This document shows, piece by piece, positions 33,135 to 42,314 of a stretch of DNA of 64,000 nucleotides. Position numbers and translations under genes: made by a program. This DNA is from Azospirillum soli (GTDB lineage: Bacteria; Pseudomonadota; Alphaproteobacteria; Azospirillales; Azospirillaceae), in contig NZ_JAGINQ010000003.1 in NCBI RefSeq assembly GCF_017876165.1, positions 62,001 through 126,000 of the forward strand, written 5' to 3'. Under the pieces are notes generated by a model. The model was not told the origin of the DNA. It did not search any database and saw only the letters and a program-made list of their open reading frames with translations. Position 1 is the stretch's first letter. Every line of letters begins with the position of its first letter.

Positions 33135-33425
33135 TCACACCTGCCCCGGCGCCGTGCGCAGGTACAGATATTCGCTGCTGTTGAGCTTGCGCTGGATGGC
33201 CGGCCAGTGGTCCGGGTCGAAGAGGTTGATGCCCTCCTCGTTCAGCCACTTCTCGATCAGCACGTTGGGGATCGAGGCGACGCGGCGCAGCTCGCGCGAC
33301 GGGCTGTAGCCGTCGCCGTCGTTCTGGAGGGCCTTGTTGCGGTCGAGGATCGGCGTGCAGTCCTGCGACCGCTCGAAGATCAGCAGGCCGTCCGGATCGT
33401 GATGCACCCGCGTCGCCACGCCCAT
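33135..33425 (-). CDS. Small phage protein
   Basis: The protein is 96 residues from the ATG at 33425. The sequence THVHHD-type opening (MGVATRVHHDPDGLLIFERS) and the ELRRVASIPNVLIEKWLNEE segment occur in small proteins between capsid and adaptor in related phages. Function is unknown. It starts 2 bp after the preceding gene ends. Confidence 0.6.
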   Translation of the reverse strand: MGVATRVHHDPDGLLIFERSQDCTPILDRNKALQNDGDGYSPSRELRRVASIPNVLIEKWLNEEGINLFDPDHWPAIQRKLNSSEYLYLRTAPGQV

Positions 33426-33427
33426 GG

Positions 33428-33637
33428 TTACGCCTCCTCGTCGGCGGCCGGGACGCCCAGCGGCGTGTCCGCCGCGACCTTCTCGGCGAACTTGCCCTTG
33501 ATCAGGATGGCCGCCACGTCGGCGGGCACCTCCACGACTTCGCCCTTCTCCAGCGGACGGGTGTCCGTCCAGGGCTTGCGGTCGGAGGTGCAGCGGATGC
33601 GCACCGGGGCGGCGGGCTTGGCGGTCTGGTCGGTCAT
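33428..33637 (-). CDS. Small phage protein next to capsid gene
   Basis: This 69-residue protein (MTDQTAKPAAPVRIRCTSDR ...) contains a compact beta-like middle (KGEVVEVPADVAAILIKGKF). A GAAGAGAAG ribosome site precedes the start. It may be a head-completion or capsid-decoration protein, but that is not shown. Confidence 0.55.
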   Translation of the reverse strand: MTDQTAKPAAPVRIRCTSDRKPWTDTRPLEKGEVVEVPADVAAILIKGKFAEKVAADTPLGVPAADEEA

Positions 33638-33690
33638 GCTTCTCTTCCCTCACAAGCAGGAAGGGCGCCCCCGCAGGAGCGCCCCGGTCA

Positions 33691-34647
33691 TCACGACAGG
33701 TCGGCGACGTGGCCGTGGGCCAGCTCGTTGCGGACCTTCAGCGTGTACTCCACCGCAACCATGCGCTTCTCGCTGTGGCCGGTCTTGGCGAGCGGCTTCT
33801 GGTTCATCTTCTGGAGGAAATCGACCGACACCATCTTGGGGTCGACGATCACCACGTCGCGCGGCCGGATGTGGCGCGACGGGACCAACTGGACCTGACC
33901 GAAATCCGACACGTAGACATCCACGGCGGCCACCAGCTTCTTGTCCTCCGCCTCCTTGTAGCGGGTCGCGTTGCCGGTGAAGGTCGAGGCGGTCTGCTTC
34001 TGCGTGGCGCCCATGAAGGCCAGCTTGGCGTTGCCGCCGTTGGTCCAGATCGACTGCAGCACGGCCTTGAACAGCGCCTCGGTGAAGGTGCGCTGGGTGC
34101 CGTCCGTCGGCGCGGCGTTCGGATAGCCGGTGGAGGTGCCCGACAGCGTCGGCGCCGCCCCGCCGGTGCCCCGGCTGGCGTTGGTACGCAGGAAGCTGAT
34201 CAGCGAGGCCGAACGGCGCGGCGTGCTGTCGGAGCCCGGCGACGCCGCCTTGTTGGAGAGCATCTGCTTCTCCATGTCGCGCTTCAGCGCCTGCCCCTTG
34301 AGGATGACCTGCTGGGCGATGGTGTGGATGTCGCCCACGCCCTCCGACGCCTCCGTGGACGAGGAGACCTGTGCCACCTTGTCGGACAGCTGCGTGTAGT
34401 TGGCGAGGCGCACGCCGTTGTTGGCGGCGTCGGTGTCCGGGTCGGCGCCGTCCACGACCTCGTTGGAGTCGCTGGCGGCGTCGAGTTCGACCTGAGTCCA
34501 CTCGTGATAAATCTGCTTGGCCGTGCCCTTGCCGACGGCCGAATAGAACGGCGTCTCGGTCGGGGAGACCTTGTCGACGGTGTCGGAGATGTCCTCCTTC
34601 AGCGTCTTGACGTTGTGGGCCTGCGAAGTGTTGGTCGGAACGGCCAT
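33691..34647 (-). CDS. Major capsid protein, SU10/DUF5309 type
   Basis: This 318-residue protein opens with EDISDTVDKVSPTETPFYSA, a hallmark of the SU10-like HK97-fold capsid family. The middle contains FKAVLQSIWTNGGNAKLAFM and the end ALAKTG-like repeats before VEYTLKVRNELAHG. It is the shell subunit. It lies 4 bp after the scaffold gene, and the long plus-strand open frame across it is a shadow. Confidence 0.85.
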   Translation of the reverse strand: MAVPTNTSQAHNVKTLKEDISDTVDKVSPTETPFYSAVGKGTAKQIYHEWTQVELDAASDSNEVVDGADPDTDAANNGVRLANYTQLSDKVAQVSSSTEASEGVGDIHTIAQQVILKGQALKRDMEKQMLSNKAASPGSDSTPRRSASLISFLRTNASRGTGGAAPTLSGTSTGYPNAAPTDGTQRTFTEALFKAVLQSIWTNGGNAKLAFMGATQKQTASTFTGNATRYKEAEDKKLVAAVDVYVSDFGQVQLVPSRHIRPRDVVIVDPKMVSVDFLQKMNQKPLAKTGHSEKRMVAVEYTLKVRNELAHGHVADLS

Positions 34648-34650
34648 GGC

Positions 34651-35607
34651 TTAGGACTCCAGAACGAGGAGAGCGGCGGCGTCCTCGATGGCGCCGGTTT
34701 GGGTGAGACGGTTCTTGAGGCGTTGCGCCTCGGTCGCCTTGGCGTTGCGGGCCGGCGCCGGGCCGGGCGGCATCACCTTCTGGACCGGCGGGGCCTTGGC
34801 CTCGATCTCCGGACGCTTGGCCTGGAGTTCGTCGTACAGCATGGCCTTGCGCAGGACCGACACGGCGCGGCTGTCGGCGACGGAGCCCAATTCCTCGTCG
34901 GAGAAGCCGAGCTTGCGGCCGTAGCCGATGATCCGGCCGCGCTCCGCCTTGGCGACGGCGGGGTCCTTCCATTCCGGGATGCGCTGGACCAGCGCGTCAC
35001 GCTCGCGCGCGAGGTGCTGTTCGGCCGCCGCGCGCTGCTCCGCGAACGCCTGCTGGTGAAGCTGTTCCTGGTGACCCATCAGCGCCTGGAGGCGCTGCAC
35101 GCCGGCCTCGTGCGCGGCGCGCTGCTGCGTGTAGGCGACGGGGTCGGAGAAGGCCAAAGCCAGATCGGGGGCCGGAGGAACCTGCTGGGCGAGCACCTGC
35201 TGCGCCAGCTGGAACGCCTGCATCTCCTGCGCGCGCTGCTCGCGGATCGCGGCAAGCTGCTGGTCGGCCTGCTGGTGCAGGAGGTAGGCGCGGGCGACCT
35301 CCTCCACCGGAACATCGGCCTCGGTGCCGTCGGGCTTCTTCACGCGGACGGTGGCGGCGGGAGGCTTTTGCTCCTCGACGGGCTTGGCCGCGCCGTCATC
35401 CTCGTTCAAGGCCCCGGTGGTCTCGCCGTCGGCGTCGCCACCCTCCGCGTCCCCGGCGGGGGCGTCGTCCTTCCTCTCCGGGGGTTCGGTGGCGGCGGTC
35501 GTCTGGCCTTCCGGCTCAGTACCGGTTTCAGCGCCGGCCGGTTCGACCAGCAGCGAGCCGGCGAGGCTCGCGATGTCGTCGGCAACGCCGCTCTGGTCGG
35601 GTTCCAT
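34651..35607 (-). CDS. Scaffolding protein
   Basis: The protein is 318 residues from the ATG at 35607, chosen because GGAG lies just before it. In-frame TTG/ATG codons 4-5 codons earlier are alternatives. It is acidic and disordered at the N-terminus, then strongly helical and Gln-rich (residues 110-230, LHQQADQQLAAIREQRAQEM), with a basic C-terminus, the usual composition of phage scaffolds. It lies directly upstream of the capsid gene. Confidence 0.75.
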   Translation of the reverse strand: MEPDQSGVADDIASLAGSLLVEPAGAETGTEPEGQTTAATEPPERKDDAPAGDAEGGDADGETTGALNEDDGAAKPVEEQKPPAATVRVKKPDGTEADVPVEEVARAYLLHQQADQQLAAIREQRAQEMQAFQLAQQVLAQQVPPAPDLALAFSDPVAYTQQRAAHEAGVQRLQALMGHQEQLHQQAFAEQRAAAEQHLARERDALVQRIPEWKDPAVAKAERGRIIGYGRKLGFSDEELGSVADSRAVSVLRKAMLYDELQAKRPEIEAKAPPVQKVMPPGPAPARNAKATEAQRLKNRLTQTGAIEDAAALLVLES

Positions 35608-35685
35608 GGAAAGCTCCATCAAAGGGCAAGGGGCGTCTCACGACGGCCTTACTGTTGTCGATATAGCAACAATACCGCGAAAACG

Positions 35686-35934
35686 TCAAGTGGCGCGCGA
35701 TTTTTGCGCAACAACCATCTTCCCGCCGGTGATCACGCGGCGCAACTCGGCCTTGAACTCTTCCAGCAGGCGAAGCTTGGTGTAGGCCGCCTCGCGCCGC
35801 TCCTTCTCCTCGGGCTTGCTGGTGCGGAACTCGCCCAGCGCCCGTTCCTCGATGGCCTGGAAGGCGTCCGCAAGCAGATCGTCCTCCAGCAGCTTCGCGG
35901 CCCGCTCACCCCGACTGATCGGATCGTACGCCAT
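35686..35934 (-). CDS. Small helical phage protein
   Basis: This 82-residue protein (MAYDPISRGERAAKLLEDDL ...) is helical and charged. It is a recurrent small gene between portal and scaffold in SU10/P22-like phages. Its start overlaps the upstream stop by one base. No activity is known. Confidence 0.6.
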   Translation of the reverse strand: MAYDPISRGERAAKLLEDDLLADAFQAIEERALGEFRTSKPEEKERREAAYTKLRLLEEFKAELRRVITGGKMVVAQKSRAT

Positions 35935-36506
35935 CAGCCGAAATCCGATCCGCCGCCGATCCCGGCATCGCCGATTCCCGCGTCGCCATGCGTTCCGCCG
36001 AACCCGCCGCTGCCGCCGTCACCGCCGCCGAAGACGCCATCAAGCAGCCCGTTCAGACCGAACAGGCCGTTGATGTTCGACGCCAAACCCAAGGACGGGC
36101 TGTTGTTGGCGATGCCCAGGCCGATGCCCACCAACCCCAGCGGCCCGCCGAACGTGGAAGCAAGGCCGCCGAGCGTGGCGTTCGCGAAGCCGCCGAAGCT
36201 GCTCGCGGTCGGGTCCGCCAAGCCAAGTCCGGCCCCGCCGCTGCCGTTGTCGATGTAACCCCGATACGCCTGCCGCAGAACGTTGTACAGGTCGGCCAGG
36301 GGATCGGCCGCCGGTGCCGCAGCCCGCTGCGGAGCGATGGCGCCAAGGCCATTGTTGGCGAAGAACTGGTGTTCCCCGCCGAACCCATAGCGGTACGGAT
36401 CGCCCGTGAAGGGCTGGTAGGTCCGCGCCGGCGTCCCGTCGGCCTGTGTGGACGAGTCCCCACTGCGCGGAACGGCGTAATCAATCGTCTGGTCAAGCAG
36501 TCCCAT
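35934..36506 (-). CDS. Gly-rich hypothetical phage protein
   Basis: This 190-residue protein has a polar N-terminus and a Gly-rich C-terminal half (GLNGLLDGVFGGGDGGSGGF). It begins where the portal gene ends. It may be an internal or head-associated protein. No family is recognised. Confidence 0.5.
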   Translation of the reverse strand: MGLLDQTIDYAVPRSGDSSTQADGTPARTYQPFTGDPYRYGFGGEHQFFANNGLGAIAPQRAAAPAADPLADLYNVLRQAYRGYIDNGSGGAGLGLADPTASSFGGFANATLGGLASTFGGPLGLVGIGLGIANNSPSLGLASNINGLFGLNGLLDGVFGGGDGGSGGFGGTHGDAGIGDAGIGGGSDFG

Positions 36507-38587
36507 CAGCCCATCTCCCCACCCATCTCCACCCGGTCCATCATTCCCGGCTTGCCCTCACCCACGGCGGCGGCCCGCTGGACAAGCGCCGCCTCCGCGA
36601 CCATTTGGCGCTCACGCAACTCCAGCTCGGCGCGCATCTGGTCCATCTTCCGCTGGTGCTCCAGCAGCATCGCCTCGCGCTTCAGGGCGTTTTCCGCCTC
36701 CAGGCGCATGCGCTGCAGTTCCAAGTCCGCCTGTGCCTTTTGCTGCTCGATCTGGAGCCGGGCCTGCGCCTCCAGAAGCTTCGGATCGGGCGCCGGCGGT
36801 TGCGGCGGCTGCTCGGGCTGCTGGGCGGGATCGAGGAAGAAGCGGCCGGCGTCCTTGAAGCCGGCAATCTCCAGGATCGCGGCCAGGGTGGCGCGGTACT
36901 GCGCGACCGTCACCAGAGGGTTGTTCGGCCCGTACTTCGCGATGATGCCTTCCTGCGTGGCCTTGATCTGCATGAGGGCCTGCAGCCGCTCCGCGTCCGA
37001 GCCCCGGCCAAGCCCGACGCTCACCGTCACGTCCATTTCGGCGTTCCAGGCGCGCGGATCGACCGCCACCCACTTGCCGCGCAGGCGGATGACCCGCTCG
37101 CGGTCCTGGTGCCGGCAGATCAGCCGCAGCACGCCCCGGAACAGCTTCTTCAGGCCGGTCTCGGCGAAGACGCGGGCCAGCATCTCGGTCTTGCCCTGCG
37201 ACGCGCTGATCGTGGCGGCCACGGCGGCGCGCGTGGTGGACTGGAGAGAATCCGGGTCCAGTCCCATCGACGCGCGCGACAGGCCGGTGCGGTCCTCCTT
37301 GACGCTGTTCAGGTACTCCAGGACCGGCAGGGACTGTCCGGCGACGAACGGCACGCCGACGGCCTGATAGGCGCCCGGCTGCCGCGTGCGGATCACGGCG
37401 CCCAACTCGTTGTTCAGCACGTCGTCCATGTTCACGTCGTCCTCGACGACGGCGACGCGCGGGTTGTTGGACAGCACGAGATTGTCCAGCGTCTGGCGCA
37501 TGATGACGGAGTTGATGCGCTGCAGGTCCATCGTCAGGTCGGCGATGGACAGGCCGAAGAAGGCGTGCGACAGCGGCACCGGGCACCAGTCGGCGAACGG
37601 CACATGGTCGGCCGGCTCGTCCTTCAGCAGCGTGTGCGAAGGGCCGGCGGTGCAGACCATGCGCAACTCGGCGATGCCGTCGCCGTCGCGGTCCACCCGC
37701 AGGTACGCCTCGGTGTAGGTCACCTTGCGCTGGGACGGGTCGGCGGACGCCTCCCCGGCGTCCTCGCTGTTCGGACGGCGCACCTGCGCCTCTTCGCTGC
37801 CCGACAGGCCGGCGTCCGAGCCGGTGCCGCCCAGCCCCTCCAGTTCGTCCGGATCGTAGCCCATCGCGACAAGGTCGCTGATCGTCACCTCGCGCCGGTG
37901 CCCGACGAGCGTTGCGCCCTCCAAATCGCGGGCGGCACGGTCAATGATGAACTCTTCCGGCGGCATGGCCGCGATGACCACGCGCCCCTTCTTCGTTCGG
38001 CGCGTCACCTCGACATCGTGCAACTGGGGCGCCGCGCCGTCCTGACCCGGCTGTGCCCCCGGCGCTGGATAGACCTCGTGCTTGACGACCTCGGCGCCGG
38101 CCTCCGACGCGACGAGGAAATAGGCCTCGTCGTCCAGGCCGGTGTACTGGGAGGTGGAGGCCTCCTCCTTCTCCTCCCACCAGAACTTGACGACGCCGGT
38201 CTTCGCCAGCAGGCCGTCCTTCAGCCAGGTCAAAAGGATCGAGAAGCCGGGGTTGTCGGTGTGGAAAATCCAGTTCACGTAGTCGGTGGCCTGCTCGGCG
38301 GCCTCGACATCCTCCGACCCGTGCGGGGCGAACTCCACCACCCGCTCCGACGAGCAGAAGATGCGCAGCAGGCTCGGCAGCATGGATTCGATGGTGTCGC
38401 GCACCGTGGTCACGACGACCTTCGAGCGCCCGTCCACCTCGTCGCCGAAGGGCTTGCCCAGGTAGTACTCCAGCGCCTGCGCACGCTCTGTCGCCAAGGT
38501 GGAATCCACGAACTCCACCGCGTCGCCGAGCGCGGCGGAGACGACGCCCTGGAACTCGTCGTCGGCCATCGGCTTGCGATCAGCCAT
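36506..38587 (-). CDS. Portal protein
   Basis: The protein is 693 residues from the ATG at 38587. The longer open frame upstream overlaps another gene. Portal-type segments are seen early (LPSLLRIFCSSERVVEFAPH, EQATDYVNWIFHTDNPGF) and centrally (VPFADWCPVPLSHAFFGLSI, INSVIMRQTLDNLVLSNNPR). A long C-terminal coiled coil (residues 600-680) could form an internal barrel as in P22 portals. It is the DNA entry/exit ring of the head. Confidence 0.85.
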   Translation of the reverse strand: MADRKPMADDEFQGVVSAALGDAVEFVDSTLATERAQALEYYLGKPFGDEVDGRSKVVVTTVRDTIESMLPSLLRIFCSSERVVEFAPHGSEDVEAAEQATDYVNWIFHTDNPGFSILLTWLKDGLLAKTGVVKFWWEEKEEASTSQYTGLDDEAYFLVASEAGAEVVKHEVYPAPGAQPGQDGAAPQLHDVEVTRRTKKGRVVIAAMPPEEFIIDRAARDLEGATLVGHRREVTISDLVAMGYDPDELEGLGGTGSDAGLSGSEEAQVRRPNSEDAGEASADPSQRKVTYTEAYLRVDRDGDGIAELRMVCTAGPSHTLLKDEPADHVPFADWCPVPLSHAFFGLSIADLTMDLQRINSVIMRQTLDNLVLSNNPRVAVVEDDVNMDDVLNNELGAVIRTRQPGAYQAVGVPFVAGQSLPVLEYLNSVKEDRTGLSRASMGLDPDSLQSTTRAAVAATISASQGKTEMLARVFAETGLKKLFRGVLRLICRHQDRERVIRLRGKWVAVDPRAWNAEMDVTVSVGLGRGSDAERLQALMQIKATQEGIIAKYGPNNPLVTVAQYRATLAAILEIAGFKDAGRFFLDPAQQPEQPPQPPAPDPKLLEAQARLQIEQQKAQADLELQRMRLEAENALKREAMLLEHQRKMDQMRAELELRERQMVAEAALVQRAAAVGEGKPGMMDRVEMGGEMG

Positions 38588-38774
38588 CGCCGTTCTCCAC
38601 AGGGGAATCCCCGGCCGGCGAAGGCGGCGGGCACAACATGGCGGCCTCATCAGGCGTCTCGGCGCATTGATAGAAGGCGCCGTCGCAGACCACGGCAAGG
38701 GCGGTAGAGGGAATCGGCTCGGCGGGGTGCTGAATGCCGCCTACAGTGACCACTGGGATTTCGATCACGGTCAC
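38580..38774 (-). CDS. Small hypothetical phage protein
   Basis: This 64-residue protein starts at a GTG (38774) that overlaps the upstream stop (GTGA), and its end overlaps the portal start by 8 bp. The tight coupling on both sides supports translation. The sequence (VVTVGGIQHPAEPIPSTALA ...) is not recognised. Confidence 0.55.
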   Translation of the reverse strand: MTVIEIPVVTVGGIQHPAEPIPSTALAVVCDGAFYQCAETPDEAAMLCPPPSPAGDSPVENGDG

Positions 38775-39268
38775 ACCCCCCTGATGTGTTCGACCAGCAC
38801 GCTTTCCAGCGTGATGACGTTGCTGCCGGTGCCCGCCGTGCCATGCTGTCCCGTGACGGTGAGTGTCTGGTCCTGCGAGAAATCGACGGCGGTGATGGTG
38901 TGGCCTGCGGCGCCATTTGGTGCGCCGAGTCCAGAGAAGCTGACAGACGGTTCGGCGAGCTGCACCGACACACTGTTGCGGTTGGCGACCACCCAGGAAA
39001 GACGCGCGCCAAACAGTGTCCCCGCTGATGCGCTGTAGGTCGCAACCTGCACCCCGCCGATACGCCAGCGGAGCGTCTTGACCACCGTGTTGCCGGGCAC
39101 CGACGCCGCGAGCGACACGCGCAAGGAGTCGTTCGGCCCTATCGTCCCGGCGGGGATCAGCAGGTTGAACAGCGTAGTTTCATCGGTGTCCGCGTCAGTC
39201 TTGCCGGCCGGGGCGTGCTGCTGGCCGAGCGCGCGGACAGCGCCGGGGGTTGAAGTGGCGCGCAGCAT
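38771..39268 (-). CDS. Hypothetical phage structural protein
   Basis: The protein is 165 residues from the ATG at 39268 (MLRATSTPGAVRALGQQHAP), 1 bp after the preceding stop. It is beta-rich (LIPAGTIGPNDSLRVSLAAS, TLFGARLSWVVANRNSVSVQ), resembling small virion surface or head-decoration proteins. No family is assigned. Confidence 0.55.
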   Translation of the reverse strand: MLRATSTPGAVRALGQQHAPAGKTDADTDETTLFNLLIPAGTIGPNDSLRVSLAASVPGNTVVKTLRWRIGGVQVATYSASAGTLFGARLSWVVANRNSVSVQLAEPSVSFSGLGAPNGAAGHTITAVDFSQDQTLTVTGQHGTAGTGSNVITLESVLVEHIRGV

Positions 39269-39269
39269 G

Positions 39270-39563
39270 TCAGGCCCCCTGCCCCGGCGTGATGCGCAAC
39301 GTGGCGGAGCCCGCCGCCGTGATGCCGGCAATATGCGTCGCGCCGATCGGGACACGGAACACCTCCACCGCGCCCGGCAGCAGGTCCATCCCAGTGGAGG
39401 TGGCCGCCGACACGGCGCCCGTTCCGAAGCGGACGTTGACCGTTAGGCTGGATGGGTTGGTGATGCGGACGCTGTCCGGCGCCGCTGCGGGAAGGGCGAC
39501 GCGGGCGGAAGAGGTGCTGACGGCAAGGTCAACCGAATCGCCCGAGGGGCTGAAAGGGGTCAT
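39270..39563 (-). CDS. Small beta-rich phage protein
   Basis: The protein is 97 residues from the ATG at 39563 (MTPFSPSGDSVDLAVSTSSA). Segments such as DSVRITNPSSLTVNVRFGTG and GATHIAGITAAGSATLRITP suggest a small jelly-roll or immunoglobulin-like virion protein. It is the first gene after a 126-bp gap following the terminase. Confidence 0.55.
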   Translation of the reverse strand: MTPFSPSGDSVDLAVSTSSARVALPAAAPDSVRITNPSSLTVNVRFGTGAVSAATSTGMDLLPGAVEVFRVPIGATHIAGITAAGSATLRITPGQGA

Positions 39564-39689
39564 GCGGGCGTCTCCCGACGTTCGCGTGTTCACGGGGGTA
39601 CCGAGGCTGGCGGACCCAGCGCCGCGCAGGCGACGCACCCCAACACCCCGTAACGTTATAACATATCGAACGGCGCAGAAAAAAGGGGG

Positions 39690-41153
39690 TTACACAATCC
39701 CCGGAAGATTGCGCCGCAGCGGCTTGTTGTTGCGGATCAGCGTCTTCGCGTAGCGCAGGCACATCAGCGCGTAGCGGGTCGCGGCCATCAGGTCGTCCTC
39801 CTTCTTGACGATTTTCCCGTCCTTGCGGTGGTAGGTCCGGAATTCCTCGAACCAATCGCCCAGGTGCGAGAACACCTTGAGCTGCCCCATCTGCATGCGG
39901 TTGAGCATTTCCGTCACGCCGGCCTCGACGCCGGAGCCGCCGTCCTCGAAGGTCGCGCGCTCCGTCAGCATCTTCAGGCCCTGCTTGCGATACATGGCCG
40001 CCAGCGTGTCGCCCGAGCCCTTGTCGTGCTGCAGGCCGTCGTGCGGCCACGCCCACGGCAGCTCCGGGCCCCAGGCCTTCAGCGTCGGCGCGATCTGCAC
40101 CGGTGTGGCCTCGCTCTGCCGGTGGGTGGCGGTGACGTAGACCACGTCGGTGTCCCGGTCCCAGGCAAGCTTCACGGCGGCGGTGGGGTGGTCCCACCCG
40201 AAGTCGATGCCGCCGATCTGCGGCCAGTGCGACGGGATGGCGAACGGCTCCACCGTGATCGCGGTTTCCGGCAGCGGGAACACCCGGCCCGAGCCCAGCA
40301 CCGGAATCCCCTTGGCGCGGGCGTCCCGCTCGTGCGCCGGGTAGCTGGCGATGATCGTCGCGCGCTGCTCGTCGGTGTAGTGCTCCACGTCGTAGATCGT
40401 CATGCTGGTGACGTGGCGGTCAGGCGTGGTCGGGCGCGGGTAGAACAGCCGCACCACCTCCGACATGCCCAGCAGCGGCGTGAAGGTCAGCATGACGAAA
40501 CCGCCTGTCGCGTTGGTGCGCGCCAAGCCCTCGGTGTAGATGTCGGCCGGCGGTTCCTCATCGAACCACACGAGGTCGAGGGTTTCGCCCTGCCACTTCT
40601 CGCGGCCCTTTTCGTAGCTCTTGAAGGCCAGCAGCGACTTGCCGCCCGACTTGTGGCGGACCGTCACGGTGTCCAGGGCGTCGGCGATGCCGCGCGCCGA
40701 GGTGTGGTCCAAGATGGCCCGCTTCGGGATCATGCCGGTGCCGTAGTGGTCCTTGCGGCCCATGAGGACGCGCTGCACGGTGTCGCGCAGCGCCTCCGCC
40801 GTCACGCCGCCCGCCCACATGGCAATCGGCTTCTCGAAGCGCCGGCCGGGCCAGCAGTCGGGGTATTCGCCCGTCAGGTGCATCGCGCACTCGGCGCCGG
40901 CGCTCCAGGTCTTGCCCAGCTGGTTGCCGGCCATCAGCAGGCGCTCGCGGAAGCTCTTGCCCGCCGCGTGGAAGGCCTGCTGCTTGGTGTAGGGCTGGTA
41001 CTGCTCCAGCGCCCGCTCCGAAAGCAGCTGCGCCGCTTCGGCCTTCAGGCCCTCCAGCGCCTCGGGGGAGAGGTCGCGCAGTTCCGGGGGCAGGTCGGCG
41101 ATCACCGGCACGGGATCGGCCGGGCGCTTGCGGAAGTTGTCGCCTCGCGGCAT
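39690..41153 (-). CDS. terL: Terminase large subunit
   Basis: This 487-residue packaging motor has a Walker A GNQLGKT at residues 76-82 and a Walker B/DEE in LDLVWFDEEPP. The C-terminal nuclease domain begins at GGIDFGWDHPTAAVKLAWD and ends with KKEDDLMAATRYAL. It cuts concatemeric DNA and pumps it into the head through the portal. It follows the small subunit after a 370-bp gap. Confidence 0.9.
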   Translation of the reverse strand: MPRGDNFRKRPADPVPVIADLPPELRDLSPEALEGLKAEAAQLLSERALEQYQPYTKQQAFHAAGKSFRERLLMAGNQLGKTWSAGAECAMHLTGEYPDCWPGRRFEKPIAMWAGGVTAEALRDTVQRVLMGRKDHYGTGMIPKRAILDHTSARGIADALDTVTVRHKSGGKSLLAFKSYEKGREKWQGETLDLVWFDEEPPADIYTEGLARTNATGGFVMLTFTPLLGMSEVVRLFYPRPTTPDRHVTSMTIYDVEHYTDEQRATIIASYPAHERDARAKGIPVLGSGRVFPLPETAITVEPFAIPSHWPQIGGIDFGWDHPTAAVKLAWDRDTDVVYVTATHRQSEATPVQIAPTLKAWGPELPWAWPHDGLQHDKGSGDTLAAMYRKQGLKMLTERATFEDGGSGVEAGVTEMLNRMQMGQLKVFSHLGDWFEEFRTYHRKDGKIVKKEDDLMAATRYALMCLRYAKTLIRNNKPLRRNLPGIV

Positions 41154-41522
41154 GGGGTTTGGTCTCCGATCAGGAAGGCGTTAGGAACCCGTGTCCGGAA
41201 TTTTTCAGGGTCGGCCCCCGCCCTCGCTCCACCACCCCGGCGGGGGGCCACCCCAGGGGGGGTGTTCCGGCCCTGCCCCGATCCGGCCGCCCGGCGCCGA
41301 CCTGGAGGACGACCGACCCGGTTAGGACTGGCGAAGGACTGCAGTCAAGAGGCGCTTACCATAATAGCCCATATGCCGCTTTCGAACTCAGCGATATCAA
41401 CGACTTAGCAGGCGCCGCGAGGTTATAGATATTCCTACACCACATCTGGTATGCCGGCGCGCCCGGTTAACCGTCTTCCGCCCTGACTCCCGTCCGTTCG
41501 CAGGAACGCTGCCCCATCGGCG
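41154..41522. other. Gap between terminase subunits
   Basis: About 370 bp without a gene. A strongly strand-biased G/C tract (41213-41285, runs of C and G up to seven) is followed by an AT-richer stretch (41350-41460). This could hold the packaging (pac) site or a late promoter. No specific motif can be assigned. Confidence 0.4.
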
Positions 41523-42002
41523 TCAGTGCGTGACCGGCGGCTCAGCGGCCCCGTCAGCGGCTGGAGGAGAGCCGTTCGGAGCGGCCCGCGCGCCGTTCAG
41601 CCAGTCCGTAAGCGCCTTCAGCTGCTGCGCGTTCAGGGCGTCGAGAGGGCTCTTCAGCTCCATCTTACGATCCACGAACATGCCCATCTCCTTGCCGATC
41701 AGCTCCCACGCGCGGTTGGCGGCGTTCAGGTTGCCGGTGCTCATGGCCTTGTCGGCGACGTCCAGCAAACGGTTCAGCACCTCCTCGCGGGACAGCGCCA
41801 CGCGCTTGACCGCAAGGGTTTCGGCCTTGGCCTTCAGTTCGGCGACACGGGCCTTCACGTCCGGCCGCTTCATCAGCTCCGACGCCCGGACGTGCGCCGA
41901 CGCCTCGGGATAGCCGGCCTCCTTCGCGGCGTTGGTCTGGTTTACGCCTCGGGCGATGGCCTGGGCGAAACGCTCGTGCGTGGCGGTCTTGAGCTGCGGC
42001 AT
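41523..42002 (-). CDS. terS: Terminase small subunit
   Basis: The protein is 159 residues from the ATG at 42002 (an in-frame ATG at 42050 would add 16). The Terminase_2-type N-terminal HTH is clear (FAQAIARGVNQTNAAKEAGY ... RASELMKRPDVKARVAELKA), followed by an oligomerisation helix. It recognises phage DNA for packaging and starts the minus-strand late operon. Confidence 0.8.
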   Translation of the reverse strand: MPQLKTATHERFAQAIARGVNQTNAAKEAGYPEASAHVRASELMKRPDVKARVAELKAKAETLAVKRVALSREEVLNRLLDVADKAMSTGNLNAANRAWELIGKEMGMFVDRKMELKSPLDALNAQQLKALTDWLNGARAAPNGSPPAADGAAEPPVTH

Positions 42003-42314
42003 GGCGAACCCCGCGACAATCCTTGCTGCATCGTGGCTTTTGTCCACCATAGCGCAACAATGCGTGGAAGGCCATGCCGTAAGCGGTTACGCTGGCGAAC
42101 GGCGCCGGGCTGCGGCCGAGCGGGAGCGGCGACGCTCGGGCGGACCCGAGAGACGTTGCGTGGTGAGGCTGATGTGGGAAGTTCGCGCGCGAGGCTGGGC
42201 ACGCGCCGGAAAGCGTGTCAAGAGACTTGCAATCCGCCCAGGCGTAGCAACGGGTCCAGAAAGTGCGAACCGGAAGTTGGCGCACGGGGTGTGCGCTCAC
42301 TTCCGGTTTTGGCG
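42003..42314. other. Divergent gap with a strong hairpin
   Basis: This is the control region between terS (minus) and a small HTH gene (plus). The main feature is the hairpin at 42268-42308. Late-operon promoter elements must lie here, but I cannot name them. Confidence 0.45.
42268..42308 (+). promoter_or_regulatory. Long hairpin just before the small HTH gene
   Basis: The outer stem AACCGGAAGT/ACTTCCGGTT (10 bp) and inner stem GCGCAC/GTGCGC (6 bp, GGGGT loop) are separated by a symmetric 2-nt internal loop. The structure ends 6 bp before the ATG at 42315 and would mask the ribosome site. It could act as an operator dyad or a translational lock. Confidence 0.6.

Noticed and set aside
33709..36258. 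849-codon plus-strand open frame across capsid and scaffold
   Set aside because: Antisense shadow. The minus strand encodes the SU10-type capsid and scaffold in a consistent operon.
36446..38707. 753-codon plus-strand open frame across the portal gene
   Set aside because: Antisense shadow. The portal protein is recognisable on the minus strand.
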